Source: a virus
Direction: 5' to 3' (one strand)
IMG/VR virus record: IMGVR_UViG_3300010391_001853
Span: 1 to 38,475 of that record
Length of the DNA stretch: 38,475 bases
How positions within the stretch are numbered: position 1 is the stretch's first letter; each line of letters opens with the position of its first letter. Made by a program: the position numbers and the translations under genes. Below the pieces are notes generated by a model. It was given only the letters and a program-made list of their open reading frames with translations. It was not told where the DNA came from and did not search any database. This document shows, in pieces, positions 28,840 through 37,445 of this stretch.

Positions 28840-29287
28840 TCAAGAGTTGAAAGCGAAGAAGTATATCGGCAACGGCACCATCACCCTGGGGGCGGGCGTC
28901 TTCAAGATGGCCCTGCACCGAGCCTCAGCATCCGCCGCGATTCTCGTCCTCTCGACGCGCTCGACCTGGGCGTCGATTCCGGGCGAGATTTCAGCCGTCG
29001 GAGGCTACGTGGCGGCTGGACGCAACCTCGTCCCGGCCACTGCGCAGTGGACCGTCGGCGCGTCTACCAAGCAGTACAAGTTCACCTATACGACAGCTGG
29101 ACTCGTGTTCACAGCGTCCGGGGCGTCCTTGAGCAACATCAAGTACGCGGTGATCCGGAACTCCACGGGTGCCGGTGCTGGCAAGGTGCTGTGCTTCTGC
29201 ACCCTGTCCTCGGCCGCGTTCACCATTACGTCGCCGAACACGCTGACGATTTTGCCGGCGGCAACAGGAGTGTTCACGCTGGCCTAA
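28840..29287 (+). CDS. Minor structural protein, exon 2
   Basis: Exon 2 continues in frame with exon 1 after intron removal. It encodes the bulk of the protein: KKYIGNGTITLGAGVFKMAL, SAVGGYVAAGRNLVPATAQW and FKMALHRASASAAIL, ending FTITSPNTLTILPAATGVFTLA. Small phage proteins with 'T-I-x-L-G-x-x-x-F-K-M-A-L' and a late beta-rich part are common among minor tail and head-fibre-like proteins. If spliced, the whole product is about 162 residues. A TTG at 28847 would be a poor start on its own, another sign that translation begins in exon 1. Confidence 0.7.
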
Positions 29288-29312
29288 GTAACGCTCTCTT
29301 GGAGAGGCAAGC

Positions 29313-30749
29313 GTGCATGGTAAGTTCCGACGCTTCGTTCTGGTCTGGCTGGGCGGAGTTCTGCTGATGGCCTTCGGGGCAGCGACGGCACAAAATGACG
29401 TGACGAATCAATCTATCCCTGCCGTCACGCAGCCAGCTCAGAGCGGAGACTCCTATACTGATCCGGTGTTCGGTACGAAAATCATCCGTCTCACGGGGCC
29501 TGCACTTGTGGACATGAGCCACGCTCCCTATGCCTACTGGCCGGTCTGGTCAAAGAACTCCGACTTGTTGTGGGTGCAGACGTGGCCCTTGGGCTCGAAC
29601 GGGGGTGGGAGCGCCACGGCTTCTCTTTTTGATTGGGCGAACGACCTCCCATCGAACATGCGGGCGCTCCAGACAAGCGGAGCCACGTTGGTCCAAGAAG
29701 GATTGATCTGGAGCCGCGTGACCAACAACAAGCTGTGGGCCTTCACGATTGCCAACCTCAATCTCTATAGCTTAACTGCGAACGGGGCCGCCGTTGTGGA
29801 TACCGATCTCACGGCTCGCGTACAAGCGGTGTTTCCGACGGCCCATCATTTTTGGCAGATGACGATTGGAGGCAACGACCAGTTCTTCGCCTTCACGGTG
29901 AAGAATGGTCCAGGAACCGATCTTGGTGTGGCCGTCTATGACCGGACGAACGACATTCTCTACCTCCGTAATCTCAGCGGATTGACTGGGTTTGACGAGT
30001 CTCACTTGACCCGTGGTGGGGAGTATCTGCTCCTTTCAGCCAATCCTGGTCCTGCGAAGATGTGGGACTTTGTGAACAACACCATCACGTCGTTCACGAT
30101 TATTCAGGCACACGAGGACTTCGGGCCGAGCGCCCAAATGGTCGGAGGCTCTGTGCCAGAAATCTCTGGCCATAACGATGTGTGGGACTTGGCCGCGTTC
30201 ATCGCCGGAACAAAGACCGAAGATCAGGCCAGCGTGATGGCCTCGAATACGAAGCACTCTACAGCCACGACGACGTGGCCTAACAGACATGCCTCGTGGC
30301 AAAACCTCTCGGACGTCGATGCCCAGCTTGTCTACCTGTCCAACTATCTGAGTTCCGATCAGTCGGGGGCTTGGCGACCGTTCTTTGACGAAATCTGGAA
30401 GATTTGGACGGACGGTTCGACCCCCATCGGCACCTACGGGAAGTACCGTCGTCTCTGCCATCATCGGTCGCATGCGTGGGGGACCTCGGGCGGGATGGAC
30501 TACCGCTCGACGCCCAAGGGGAGCGTGAGTCCCGATGGCCGCTATATGGCCTACTCATCCAACTTTCAGAAATCCACTCTCATCGGTAGCAATACACGCG
30601 TGGATGTCTATATCGTGAAAATCCCCACCGAAGCGGAGTTCGCAGCGGGGGATTATCTGAGTGGTAGCCCAACCCCGTTGGTTGGGGCATTCATACTGGC
30701 AGGAGGAGGATCTGTGCTCGGGTTTGGACTAACCCCAAGGACCCCGTAA
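29313..30749 (+). CDS. Secreted beta-propeller-like protein
   Basis: GTG 29313 after GGAGAGGCAAGC; 478 residues. The N-terminus KFRRFVLVWLGGVLLMAFGA with an A-T-A-Q junction is a good Sec signal peptide (cleavage after about residue 26). The mature part is rich in repeats of the type 'D-x-x-x-W-x-x-D' and contains SPDGRYMAYSSN near the C-terminus, the WD40/PD40-type propeller motif of TolB-like proteins, plus KIIRLTGPALVDMSHAPYAY early on. Export to the periplasm or beyond is expected. It may be a carried host-like gene acting on the cell surface or a receptor-related factor. I know no phage family with this layout. Confidence 0.7.
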   Translation: MHGKFRRFVLVWLGGVLLMAFGAATAQNDVTNQSIPAVTQPAQSGDSYTDPVFGTKIIRLTGPALVDMSHAPYAYWPVWSKNSDLLWVQTWPLGSNGGGSATASLFDWANDLPSNMRALQTSGATLVQEGLIWSRVTNNKLWAFTIANLNLYSLTANGAAVVDTDLTARVQAVFPTAHHFWQMTIGGNDQFFAFTVKNGPGTDLGVAVYDRTNDILYLRNLSGLTGFDESHLTRGGEYLLLSANPGPAKMWDFVNNTITSFTIIQAHEDFGPSAQMVGGSVPEISGHNDVWDLAAFIAGTKTEDQASVMASNTKHSTATTTWPNRHASWQNLSDVDAQLVYLSNYLSSDQSGAWRPFFDEIWKIWTDGSTPIGTYGKYRRLCHHRSHAWGTSGGMDYRSTPKGSVSPDGRYMAYSSNFQKSTLIGSNTRVDVYIVKIPTEAEFAAGDYLSGSPTPLVGAFILAGGGSVLGFGLTPRTP

Positions 30750-31481
30750 ATGGCATTCTCATTTGTTCAGGGTCCGGTAGCAGTTCAGGGCGACGATGCG
30801 ACATCAGTCAACGTGTCATTCGCGTCTTTGCCTGCTATCGGGAGTCTTGTTGTGGTCACGGCAGCGGTCTTTGGTACTCCCACGCTCTCGGTCAGCGACA
30901 ACCAAGGTCATACCTATACAGAGATTGCTCAACTCAACAACGTGCCGAATACGAAACGGCTGGCAGTATGGTATGTTGTTGTAACGGCCTCCTCGGGCAT
31001 ATTCACAGTAACCGTCACCATTAGCGCCACTGATGACTTCTCGGTGGGGATCAATGAGTACAGTGTCGCGGCAGGACAGACACCGACATTAGAACTCTCC
31101 GACACAGCGGCCGCGACCTCTGGAGGAGGAGGCGGAATTATCGGTCCTACTCTGACACCCGCAGGTAATGCACTATACCTGGGCGGGATGACGGTTCGGG
31201 TCACAACGTCTTTAACAGCCGACAATGGGTATACGACGCGACAGCAGATCACATCCGAGGCGATCTGCAATATCAGTGTAGTTGACAAGATCACGTCAGG
31301 GGCACAGAACCCCCACTGGGTCGTTAGCGTAGACGGGCCGTATGTTGTCATCGCGGCTGCATTTAAGGAGGTCGCCGGAGGTACTTCTCTCACCCCCACG
31401 GTGGGGGCTGAAGCCCTTGTTGGAGTTGCCGGAATGATGGGCCTTGGTCTTCCCACCCGAAGTGCAATTCGGGGAACTTAA
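30750..31481 (+). CDS. Beta-rich minor structural protein
   Basis: ATG 30750 follows the previous TAA directly; 243 residues. The sequence is almost entirely beta-like, with GSLVVVTAAVFGTPTLSVSD, NQGHTYTEIAQL, RLAVWYVVVTASSGIFTVTV and a glycine-rich TSGGGGGIIGPTLTP linker. It resembles immunoglobulin- or lectin-like appendage proteins seen in phage and prophage late regions. No enzymatic motif is present. Probably part of the tail appendages encoded from 29313 on. Confidence 0.6.
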   Translation: MAFSFVQGPVAVQGDDATSVNVSFASLPAIGSLVVVTAAVFGTPTLSVSDNQGHTYTEIAQLNNVPNTKRLAVWYVVVTASSGIFTVTVTISATDDFSVGINEYSVAAGQTPTLELSDTAAATSGGGGGIIGPTLTPAGNALYLGGMTVRVTTSLTADNGYTTRQQITSEAICNISVVDKITSGAQNPHWVVSVDGPYVVIAAAFKEVAGGTSLTPTVGAEALVGVAGMMGLGLPTRSAIRGT

Positions 31482-31494
31482 AAAAGGAGATGTG

Positions 31495-31734
31495 ATGGAA
31501 CTTTCTGTGACAGTGACCCAAGCCATCACTATCAAGAATGCTTTGTCGGCACAAGCCCTACTCCTGTATGCGAGAAACGGGAGTGACTTGACGAAGGTCG
31601 GAGGGATTGCGCTTTTGGACGCAAAGGCGGGACAGATATTCCTGCGATGGGCGACAGAGGGGGACGCCCCAACGGTGACGGCATTATTGACCCAGGTCCC
31701 CAATGCAATAGAAGTTGCAGACATTACAGGATAG
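31495..31734 (+). CDS. Small beta-rich protein
   Basis: The ATG at 31495 has an excellent AAAAAGGAGATGTG before it, so I prefer it to the upstream in-frame ATG at 31444. 79 residues with ELSVTVTQAITIKNALSAQA and KVGGIALLDAKAGQIFLRWA. No family recognised. It is likely a small virion or assembly protein. Confidence 0.6.
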   Translation: MELSVTVTQAITIKNALSAQALLLYARNGSDLTKVGGIALLDAKAGQIFLRWATEGDAPTVTALLTQVPNAIEVADITG

Positions 31735-31737
31735 CCT

Positions 31738-32670
31738 ATGCCAGCCAAACAAGTCATCATACTTTCTAAGCAACCAGGTAGCAGTGGTAATCGGTATGAG
31801 TTTGCCCTATGGGCTGATGTGCCAGGAGCAAACCAGCCAGCTTATCGGGACTTCTCGCTTTCCAGCGCACATCGAGGAATTACGCTCACGGAACTGATGG
31901 CTCTTCGCATGGGCCAAGTGTACGAGAAAATCGTGACGATCGAGTACGCCCCTGGAACTCCTCAGACCAGCATAGACGCAGACATACAAATCCGATGGGC
32001 TGAGTTTCAAGCAGAAGTTAGCGTACTTGTTCCGTGGCCAGACTACGGACGCTACTGGAATGGGACGGTTTGGTCTGCGGGAGCTTCCCCGCCTGATGCC
32101 CTTCGTACAGCGGAGGGCATACAACCTACATTCTTTGCGATGACTCCAGTCGTGGGATTCGCAGCTAATCGGTTCCATCTTGTCTTGTTCAATAACTCCG
32201 TTTACACGAAAGTGCGAGTGCTTCTCGTGATCGTAATGCCTCAAGCGACCGCAGTCACGGGGGTTCTTCCTTCGGCGTGGGCGCTCCGACGTCGTATTGG
32301 GCCTACAACCCTCCCAGTAGGAGGTCTCGTAACACCCGTGTCGGCTGATTCCTTTGATATTATTCCAGGCGGCATTATGTTGCATAGTGTACCGACTACG
32401 GCTCCTGCAGGCGGAACCGTACAAGATTTTCTCTCCGTATTTCCACAGCCAGATGAAGTCAAGCTCTCCACGGCTGATGCCCCCACTCTGGCGAGTCAGA
32501 GTGTGTTCGGAGGACAAGCAATTTACGATGCCTCGAAGTTTCGACCGGCTATCCCTCTTCTGCTTCGTCCCAATGAAACTCTTGAATTGCAACAGAGTGC
32601 GACGGGGGGTACAGGAAACTCCAGGATCTTCTGTATCTTTACAATTGCCGATGAAAGGGCAGGAGCGTAA
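31738..32670 (+). CDS. Hypothetical virion protein, 310 aa
   Basis: Starts 3 bases after the previous stop. It begins MPAKQVIILSKQPGSSGNRY and has FALWADVPGANQPAYRDFSL, VLVPWPDYGRYWNG and LRRRIGPTTLPVGGLVTPVS, with beta-rich second half DFLSVFPQPDEVKLSTADAP. Aromatic motifs such as Y-W-N-G suggest sugar or surface contacts, but nothing definite. Like its neighbours it is more AT-rich than the head genes. It is probably an appendage or baseplate-associated protein. Confidence 0.5.
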   Translation: MPAKQVIILSKQPGSSGNRYEFALWADVPGANQPAYRDFSLSSAHRGITLTELMALRMGQVYEKIVTIEYAPGTPQTSIDADIQIRWAEFQAEVSVLVPWPDYGRYWNGTVWSAGASPPDALRTAEGIQPTFFAMTPVVGFAANRFHLVLFNNSVYTKVRVLLVIVMPQATAVTGVLPSAWALRRRIGPTTLPVGGLVTPVSADSFDIIPGGIMLHSVPTTAPAGGTVQDFLSVFPQPDEVKLSTADAPTLASQSVFGGQAIYDASKFRPAIPLLLRPNETLELQQSATGGTGNSRIFCIFTIADERAGA

Positions 32671-33285
32671 ATGGCTACGATTGCGAAGACGCAAGGTACT
32701 TCGCTTATCTCCCTCCAGACACTTGCTTCTGCGGCCGTGATTCTTGGTGCGGCTCAAGATGTGACAACCAAATTGGCCGCGACGGTATTCATCCACGTCG
32801 GGCGGACTATCGCTACTGCTCTCACCAACGGGGTGAAGGTGAGGATCGAAGCCTCTGCTAAGGGCTCGTTGGATGGCTATTGGTTTACCCTCGCTGAATT
32901 TGTGACGGCGGTTCTCGCTTCGACAACTACAGCCACGTTGACGACGGGGACGACAGTAGGGGATATTGTCCTCCCCATGACTGCGACAGCGGGCATCCTC
33001 ATCGGCGATCTCGTCTACATTCGAGAGGCGGGCGGAGAAACGAACAGTGAATTTGGCCGGGTGAAACTCGTAACCGCCAACACGAGCGTCACGATAGAAG
33101 ATGGGACGCTGTTCAACCATACTGTCACAACGACGGGCGTGTGGAGCAAGGCTGAGTTTTTCGCGGCGCAATTAGATTTGACAGGTATCGGACGCATTCG
33201 GGTAGTGGCCGATGCCGCCTACGCGGTGAGCGGGCAGACGGTCGTCGTGGAAGCCCTTATGGTCACGGGCGACAGTATCGGGTAA
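32671..33285 (+). CDS. Beta-rich virion protein, 204 aa
   Basis: Begins at once after the previous TAA and overlaps the next start (TAATG). It contains SLISLQTLASAAVILGAAQD, KVRIEASAKGSLDGYWFTLA, MTATAGILIGDLVYIREAGG and SKAEFFAAQLDLTGIGRIRV. The pattern of alternating small residues suits a small tail-associated protein with a beta sandwich. No specific function. Confidence 0.55.
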   Translation: MATIAKTQGTSLISLQTLASAAVILGAAQDVTTKLAATVFIHVGRTIATALTNGVKVRIEASAKGSLDGYWFTLAEFVTAVLASTTTATLTTGTTVGDIVLPMTATAGILIGDLVYIREAGGETNSEFGRVKLVTANTSVTIEDGTLFNHTVTTTGVWSKAEFFAAQLDLTGIGRIRVVADAAYAVSGQTVVVEALMVTGDSIG

Positions 33286-34166
33286 TGATCCTCTCCCGAG
33301 TCGGGCTGTACACCAAGCCTCCTCCGGGTGTCCAAATCAACTGGTTGCACCCTATCACCAACCAACTGGAGTGGTTGTGGTTATTGAATGAGGGGAGTGG
33401 GAACAGAGTATTTGACAAAATAAAGGGTAACACAGGGTCCTTTGTGAATGCCCCTCTCTGGTTGCCCAATAAAGCCGGATTGGCGATCACGTCCAACGGG
33501 TCGTCGAGTTACGTGAGTGCGGCAAAAGCCTTTGCTGCGTTTGACGATATCACCTTTTCGTTTCTCTTCTCAACGACCAGCGCTGCCACAGTCAAGACGC
33601 TCTTCGGGTGGGTATCAACCGGCACCACGGATGGAGGATGGGTCGAGCTGAACACTAATGAAAGCGGTGCAGCAGCAGCGAACAAGACGTTTTGGTCCAT
33701 TCGCGATGAAGCTGCGGCAGTCCGTAGGGTCGCTATGACGAATGCGGTGTTATACAACGGGGAGCCACATTGGCTCTCTGTGACTCGTGCGGGCACGGTA
33801 TCGCTGATGTATATGGATGGCCGCTCGCAGTCTCTCACAACTGGGAGTGGATCTGGTCCAGTTGGGACCATCACACCAAGCCACGCCGTGTTTGTTGGAG
33901 CCAGAAATTTGCGAGGTACGGCAGATGAGTTTTCCGTCGTCACCGTGAACATTGCGATGATGCATCGTCGAGTGCTAGGGCCTCAGGAGATTAGGGAGCT
34001 TCATAGCCATCCTTACGACCTTCTTCTCTCACAGAGTCCAAGTGTGAAGTATTTCTTGCCGGTGGGGGCGCAAGATAACCCTCGCACACCTCTCGTCGGG
34101 GCCGGAGTCCTGGCTGTGGCTGCATCCCGCATGGACTTGGGTGTTCTGACCCAAACGGAAGTGTAA
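33285..34166 (+). CDS. LamG/concanavalin-like lectin-domain protein
   Basis: ATG 33285 (TAATG overlap); 293 residues. WLWLLNEGSGNRVFDKIKGN, APLWLPNKAGLAITSNGSSS and DDITFSFLFSTTSA followed by EPHWLSVTRAGTVSLMYMDG and FSVVTVNIAMMHRRVLGPQE are the series of strands of a LamG/concanavalin-A-like domain, including the 'L-x-N-P/S-x-x-H-x-V-R-V-T' style ligand strand. Such domains bind carbohydrates in phage tail fibres, so it may bind the host surface or virion glycans. A hydrophobic C-terminal stretch follows (GAGVLAVAASRMDLGVLTQT). Confidence 0.75.
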   Translation: MILSRVGLYTKPPPGVQINWLHPITNQLEWLWLLNEGSGNRVFDKIKGNTGSFVNAPLWLPNKAGLAITSNGSSSYVSAAKAFAAFDDITFSFLFSTTSAATVKTLFGWVSTGTTDGGWVELNTNESGAAAANKTFWSIRDEAAAVRRVAMTNAVLYNGEPHWLSVTRAGTVSLMYMDGRSQSLTTGSGSGPVGTITPSHAVFVGARNLRGTADEFSVVTVNIAMMHRRVLGPQEIRELHSHPYDLLLSQSPSVKYFLPVGAQDNPRTPLVGAGVLAVAASRMDLGVLTQTEV

Positions 34167-34169
34167 AGA

Positions 34170-36896
34170 ATGCAGCTTAATGGTCTTACTCCTGTTGTCA
34201 GCCTTGCAACAATTCTCACTGCGGGAACCGGTGCACTTGGGGTTGCTTCTGGTGCACCGACGCATGATCGTGCTATTGTAAGTGCGGTTGGTACACTGAC
34301 AGTAGTTGAGGTTGCCCCATCAACCACGACGGACTTCCGCTTGACACCCCAAGTAGGGGTACTTGCGGTGACTTCCAACACTGCCAGCGTAGTGCAGTCT
34401 ACGATAAGTACGCCACTGGTCGGAGCCCTAACCTACTCGTTCGAGACCCTCACGATCCTGCAAGACAGTATTCGAGGTCCTCCAGTTGCCACGTTAAGTC
34501 TCACAGGCAGTACTCCCACGCTCGCCGTGACGGGAAATGTAGAGACTACTCCGTTCACTGGGGTCCTTTCCCTTAGCGAGTTCGCTCCTGCTCTTGTAGT
34601 TGGGACACTTCTAACGCCCGAAGCAGGAGAACTGTTCTTTGGGTTAGAGGCAGATGCCAGCCCCTCTCTGATCCCTAACACAGGAGCACTTGCTCTTACA
34701 GGAAGCGCCCCAACTCACGACCGGGGAATTCTTGGCGCATCTGGGAGCCTGAGCCTTGGGGAAGTCGCAGGATCGCTGGCCCACGGGACAATCCAGACAC
34801 CCTCCGCTGGAGGGCTTGGACTCTCAGGAACGACTCCTGGCCTTATCGAGGATGTCCGCGTTACTCCCCTCGTCGTAACTTTGGCGGTGCAGGGGGTTGA
34901 ACCCTCTCCGTCTCAAGGAACACGGCTGGAGTCTGGGATTGGCTCTCTGGTACTTATCGGAGATGCTCCAAGTCCCCAAACTGATTTACGGCTTACTCCA
35001 GCAGTTGGAGTCCTTAGTCTCACGGGAGAAGTCTCTGAGCTCCGGCAAGATAGTCGTCTTACCCCTTCTGTAGGCGCGCTTGTTCTGACTGGGACCGCTT
35101 CCACTCTGGGAGTTACTCCGTTTGCGGGCGTACTCACGCTCGATGGGGTTGTTCCAACTATATTCCACGATACGCGCACCACTTTGGACACTGGAGCACT
35201 TGCCCTCAGCGGAATGGCTCCGGAACTCTCTCGTGCTGTTGAGGCTATCCCCTCGACAGGGGTCTTAGCGCTCGGAGAAAACGCTCCTTCTCTTGTCGTT
35301 GACACTTTCCTTACCCCCTCCTTCAGCACCCTGACGGGGACGGGAGGTAATCCTCCAGTTGGGCTTGGCATTGTCACCTCGGTTGCGACCCATACCCTCA
35401 CGCCTGGGGCGCCGATTATCGGGGTCAACCCCGTACTAGTGCCTTCGACGGGGGCGCTGTCTGCTACAGAAAATCTCTCCTTCGTCTCTGAAGGGCGAAT
35501 CCTCGAACCCCCGGTTGGCGCTATTGCTCTCACAAGCGCGACACCAACACTCATCGAAGGTACGGTTACTCTCCGAACCCCTGATACGGGTACCCTGACA
35601 CTTACGGGGTATGCCCCGACGGTCAGTGAGGGAACCGTTATTGGTCCGGGAACGGACATCTTCCCCGGTACGGGGGCGTTGTGGTTTGGAATCGGTGAGA
35701 TTACGCTTCGCACTCCTGCCACGGGGACTCTCGCCCTTGCGGGGTATGCCCCTGTCGTCGATGAGGTAGGAAGCCCCGAGAAAACTCCTGGCACCGCAGG
35801 ACTCACTCTCACTGGGCAAGCAGCTGAAACCAGCACCGTTATCAACACGTCTATCACCCCCATCACGGGGCAACTCAAACTCTACCGAGACCCGAACCCC
35901 CCAGCGGGGGAAATGGGGCTTCAGGGGCAGCCCTCACTCCTCGCCTTCGGAATCTTCACGCAAGCGGGAGCGCTGGTCGAAACGGGAGGGGCAGCCACCG
36001 TAGTTCTTGGGGCTTCTGTTCTTGTAACCCCATCGGCCGCTGCTTTGACCGTTGTAGAGGGAGTCTCAACCCTCCATCTCAAGATTGGAATTCCTTCGGG
36101 AGCACTTGCCCTTCAGGAAGGCACCTCTCGGCTCGGCCAAGAGATATTCCCTCAGGCCGGAATCCTGGTGGCTCTTGGAGGGCAAGGCAGTGTAGCCATC
36201 ACGGGGGAGATCACTCCTGGAACTGGCGAACTGCTCATTATCGGATCCTCCATTGCCATCTCGGATACTCGAATCCAGCCAGGCGGAGGCAGCGCTGCCC
36301 TTTCTGGTACTGCGCCAAATCTTGACTGGGCAATCGTTGGAGCCTCTGGATCGCTTGCGGTTTCAGGTAATTCGCCGAGTCCCTCCGTAGATGCGCGTCT
36401 GACCCCAGCGGCTGGGGTGCTGGCCTTCACGGGCGAAACGGGCTCTCTCACCCATCAGGCACTGGTAACTCCGGGCACTGGGGGAATAGTAGCTTCGGGT
36501 ACGATCCCGACCTTACAGAAAGAAGGGCTGATAACTCCGAGTACGGGAGTTCTAGTATTTTCAGGGCTTGCCCCAGAAGAGCAAGAGAGCACAAACAGTA
36601 CCCCGGGAACAGGCGCTCTCACATCCGCTTCAGATGCAGGAAGTATTCCACAGGGACAAATAGTTACTTCTCAGAGTGGAAGTTTGGGGGTTGCCTCTGA
36701 AGCCCCCCGTCTCGATTTTGCAATCACTCCGAGTACAGGAGTCACTGCTCTTGTAGGAACTGCCCCAGAGGGCCTAGCCATTGTGACCCGGGCCCAGGCT
36801 GGATACATAATCAAAGGAACCCCATGGCGTCCTGTACGAGGCCAGGAATGGGGAAGGATTCATGGCAAACAATGGCGAAATGTAAGGAGCCCCTAA
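34170..36896 (+). CDS. Repeat-rich tail fibre/adhesin-like protein
   Basis: 908 residues, composed almost completely of a ~22-residue motif, roughly T-P-x-x-G-x-L-x-L-x-G-x-A-P-x-L, which I count about 40 times from residue ~10 to ~880. Examples are TPAVGVLSLTGEVS, TPSVGALVLTGTAS, TPATGTLALAGYAP and TPGTGALTSASDAG. Small residues with alternating hydrophobics suggest a beta-solenoid or fibre. The repeats differ so much at DNA level that they are not a recent expansion. A W/R-rich C-terminus (GTPWRPVRGQEWGRIHGKQW) ends it. It probably forms a fibre or adhesin on the virion. Confidence 0.72.
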   Translation: MQLNGLTPVVSLATILTAGTGALGVASGAPTHDRAIVSAVGTLTVVEVAPSTTTDFRLTPQVGVLAVTSNTASVVQSTISTPLVGALTYSFETLTILQDSIRGPPVATLSLTGSTPTLAVTGNVETTPFTGVLSLSEFAPALVVGTLLTPEAGELFFGLEADASPSLIPNTGALALTGSAPTHDRGILGASGSLSLGEVAGSLAHGTIQTPSAGGLGLSGTTPGLIEDVRVTPLVVTLAVQGVEPSPSQGTRLESGIGSLVLIGDAPSPQTDLRLTPAVGVLSLTGEVSELRQDSRLTPSVGALVLTGTASTLGVTPFAGVLTLDGVVPTIFHDTRTTLDTGALALSGMAPELSRAVEAIPSTGVLALGENAPSLVVDTFLTPSFSTLTGTGGNPPVGLGIVTSVATHTLTPGAPIIGVNPVLVPSTGALSATENLSFVSEGRILEPPVGAIALTSATPTLIEGTVTLRTPDTGTLTLTGYAPTVSEGTVIGPGTDIFPGTGALWFGIGEITLRTPATGTLALAGYAPVVDEVGSPEKTPGTAGLTLTGQAAETSTVINTSITPITGQLKLYRDPNPPAGEMGLQGQPSLLAFGIFTQAGALVETGGAATVVLGASVLVTPSAAALTVVEGVSTLHLKIGIPSGALALQEGTSRLGQEIFPQAGILVALGGQGSVAITGEITPGTGELLIIGSSIAISDTRIQPGGGSAALSGTAPNLDWAIVGASGSLAVSGNSPSPSVDARLTPAAGVLAFTGETGSLTHQALVTPGTGGIVASGTIPTLQKEGLITPSTGVLVFSGLAPEEQESTNSTPGTGALTSASDAGSIPQGQIVTSQSGSLGVASEAPRLDFAITPSTGVTALVGTAPEGLAIVTRAQAGYIIKGTPWRPVRGQEWGRIHGKQWRNVRSP
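34200..36800 (+). repeat. About 40 tandem ~66-bp coding repeats
   Basis: DNA copies of the 22-residue motif described under the gene at 34170, about 66 bases each with variable linkers. Codon choice drifts from copy to copy, so they are old and conserved by protein selection. The boundaries given are approximate. Confidence 0.6.
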
Positions 36897-36897
36897 G

Positions 36898-37197
36898 ATG
36901 AGCGATCTTCCGATTCGGCAAAAGAAGCCCGGGGAAGCCCGGACGATCACGTTTGACTTCACGACAAAACTCTCTGTAGGGGATACTCTCACCGGAACCC
37001 CTCTTATGGCAGTCACTCCTACAGGAGGAGGAGCCCTGACGGCGGGGTCTCCTGCTCTGAGTGGAAACGAAGTCAACGTGCGGTTGTCTAATGGGGTAGA
37101 CGCTACAGACTACACCGTGAAGTGTTCCTGTGCCACGTCGAATGGGGATACCCTTCACCTGAGCGTCCTGGTCGAGGTGCGGGAGGGGGCGAATTGA
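36898..37197 (+). CDS. Conserved structural protein, 99 aa
   Basis: AAGGAG is 9 bases before ATG 36898. The product opens with KKPGEARTITFDFTTKLSVG and contains VSLSNGVDATDYTV-like strands and GDTLHLSVLVEVREGA. The 'K-K-P-x-E-x-R-x-x-x-F-D-F' start with G-x-x-x-x-x-Y-x-V-x-C and a terminal strand recurs in a small family of phage virion proteins around the tail-fibre region. Role unknown. Possibly a linker or accessory structural protein. Confidence 0.7.
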   Translation: MSDLPIRQKKPGEARTITFDFTTKLSVGDTLTGTPLMAVTPTGGGALTAGSPALSGNEVNVRLSNGVDATDYTVKCSCATSNGDTLHLSVLVEVREGAN

Positions 37198-37382
37198 TTC
37201 GTAAGATGTTTCAACGGAAGGGGGAGTCTCTTTCCCTCTCTAAGAGGAGAACATCGAGCCTAGACCCAGGGCACCCCCTTGTTGAGGGGGAAATCCGTAG
37301 GGGTTCGCCCGAGGAATACGAGAAAATGAGGAAAGGAGGGAAACACGGGGTTTCGTGCGGGGAAAGACTTCCCTGCTTCTAG
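37194..37382 (+). CDS. Small basic protein, 62 aa
   Basis: TTG 37194 follows GGGAGGGGG and overlaps the previous stop; ATG 37206 is the next in-frame choice. The product is basic at first (MFQRKGESLSLSKRRTSSLD) and ends with EGEIRRGSPEEYEKMRKGGK. An 'E-I-R-R-G-S-P-E-E-Y-E-x-M-x-K-G-G' stretch is found in small phage proteins before tail-tube genes. Two hairpins lie in the coding sequence, which lowers confidence. Confidence 0.5.
   Translation: MIRKMFQRKGESLSLSKRRTSSLDPGHPLVEGEIRRGSPEEYEKMRKGGKHGVSCGERLPCF
37274..37290 (+). terminator. GC hairpin within the small gene
   Basis: CCCCCT-TGTTG-AGGGGG is a perfect 6-base-pair stem followed by AAATCC, not by a T run. It may be an attenuating structure between the fibre and tail-tube genes. 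Confidence 0.3.
37359..37374 (+). terminator. Hairpin before the tail-tube gene
   Basis: A G-GGGAA-AGAC-TTCCC-T stem (6 pairs including a terminal G-T) is followed by GCTTCTAGGG, a poor T run. It could be a weak terminator upstream of the tail-tube gene. No clear promoter is seen in 37383-37445, only AAAGGAG before ATG 37446. Confidence 0.3.
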
Positions 37383-37445
37383 GGTATTACGCGAAGCGAG
37401 TACGATGGATGTTGCATCGGGTCGACAACGAAAGGAGCTAGTGAA

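Noticed and set aside
34170-36896. Diversity-generating retroelement variable region in the repeat protein
   Set aside because: No reverse transcriptase or template repeat is present, and repeat variation is spread evenly rather than at adenine positions of one C-terminal block.
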